From NCBI GenBank assembly GCA_031285485.1, contig JAITWC010000182.1, positions 1 through 13,173 of the forward strand: a DNA stretch of 13,173 nt, given 5' to 3'. The position numbers and the translations under genes are program-made. The notes under the pieces were generated by a model, which worked only from the letters and a program-made list of their open reading frames with translations, did no database searches and had not been told where the DNA came from. The stretch is from Alistipes sp. Its GTDB lineage: Bacteria; Bacteroidota; Bacteroidia; Bacteroidales; Rikenellaceae. Below, piece by piece: positions 13,043 through 13,173 of the stretch (the first letter of the stretch is position 1; every line of letters begins with the position of its first letter).

Positions 13043-13173
13043 GAGGTTGTTTGAATTTTTGGTTGTGTTCCCCAAAGTATGCTGAGTTTAGAGGTGTCCG
13101 AAGTTGATGTAGAAGAATGTTAGCTCGAAGGCCCTGAAATGGTTGATCAGCTTCTTCGAGAAACAACATGTTT
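13043..13173. mobile_element. Edge of an insertion sequence (probably IS5-like), cut by window end
   Basis: GAGGTTGTTTGAATTTTT at 13043 resembles the terminal inverted repeats of IS5-group elements, is preceded by TTA (a possible TA/TNA target site), and 45 bp further in lies the stop codon of a minus-strand frame that runs off the window. GC content drops here to well below that of neighbouring genes. The other end and the target duplication are outside the window, so family assignment is tentative. The edge lies about 20 bp upstream of the purB -33 box. Confidence 0.5.
13088..13173 (-). CDS. C-terminal end of a probable transposase (partial)
   Basis: Only the last 27 codons lie in the window: they end in ...FRAFELTFFYINFGHL followed by TAA at 13088-13090. 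A basic and aromatic-rich tail of this kind, ending close to a terminal inverted repeat, fits a DDE transposase of a Bacteroidetes insertion sequence. Nothing catalytic is visible, so the call rests on context and tail composition. It reads toward purB. Confidence 0.4.
   Translation of the reverse strand, partial: TCCFSKKLINHFRAFELTFFYINFGHL

Overview
The window looks like a chromosomal segment from a GC-rich member of the Bacteroidales, with an Alistipes/Rikenellaceae-like genome as the best guess. The evidence is promoters of the Bacteroidetes type (TAnnTTTG at -7 with TTTG about 21 bases upstream), the near absence of Shine-Dalgarno sequences before genes, lipoprotein glycan hydrolases, and an insertion-sequence end of a kind common in this phylum. 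The genus is inferred, not proven.

Left part (1-1182): an array of six perfectly spaced palindromes (period exactly 42 bp, 119-348) sits behind a possible promoter and about 40 bp ahead of a gene for an all-helical cytoplasmic protein of the DUF6261 type. The function of this array-plus-gene pair is not known to me, and it is the most interesting part of the window.

Centre (1196-8141): four tightly packed plus-strand genes form a glycan-degradation cluster. They encode a lipoprotein alpha/beta-hydrolase esterase, a two-enzyme fusion (CE6/SASA acetylesterase plus GH51 alpha-L-arabinofuranosidase), a secreted GH43 enzyme with a CBM6-like domain, and a lipoprotein GH29 alpha-L-fucosidase. Together they would strip acetyl or feruloyl esters, arabinofuranose and fucose from a decorated plant polysaccharide such as arabinoxylan, xyloglucan or an arabinogalactan. 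No SusC/SusD pair or regulator is visible in the window. A weak terminator-like hairpin closes the cluster and is followed by four 41-bp tandem repeats (8236-8399).

Right part (8436-13173): housekeeping genes. A monofunctional biotin-protein ligase (birA) converges on a ComF-type phosphoribosyltransferase gene. The latter is divergent from pyrH-frr (UMP kinase, ribosome recycling factor). After frr comes a repeat-rich spacer whose units appear related to the 41-bp repeats at 8.2 kb. Then, on the minus strand, purB (adenylosuccinate lyase) is followed by a 53-residue rubredoxin gene and a strong terminator. The window ends in the edge of an insertion sequence, with the C-terminal codons of its probable transposase, upstream of the purB promoter.
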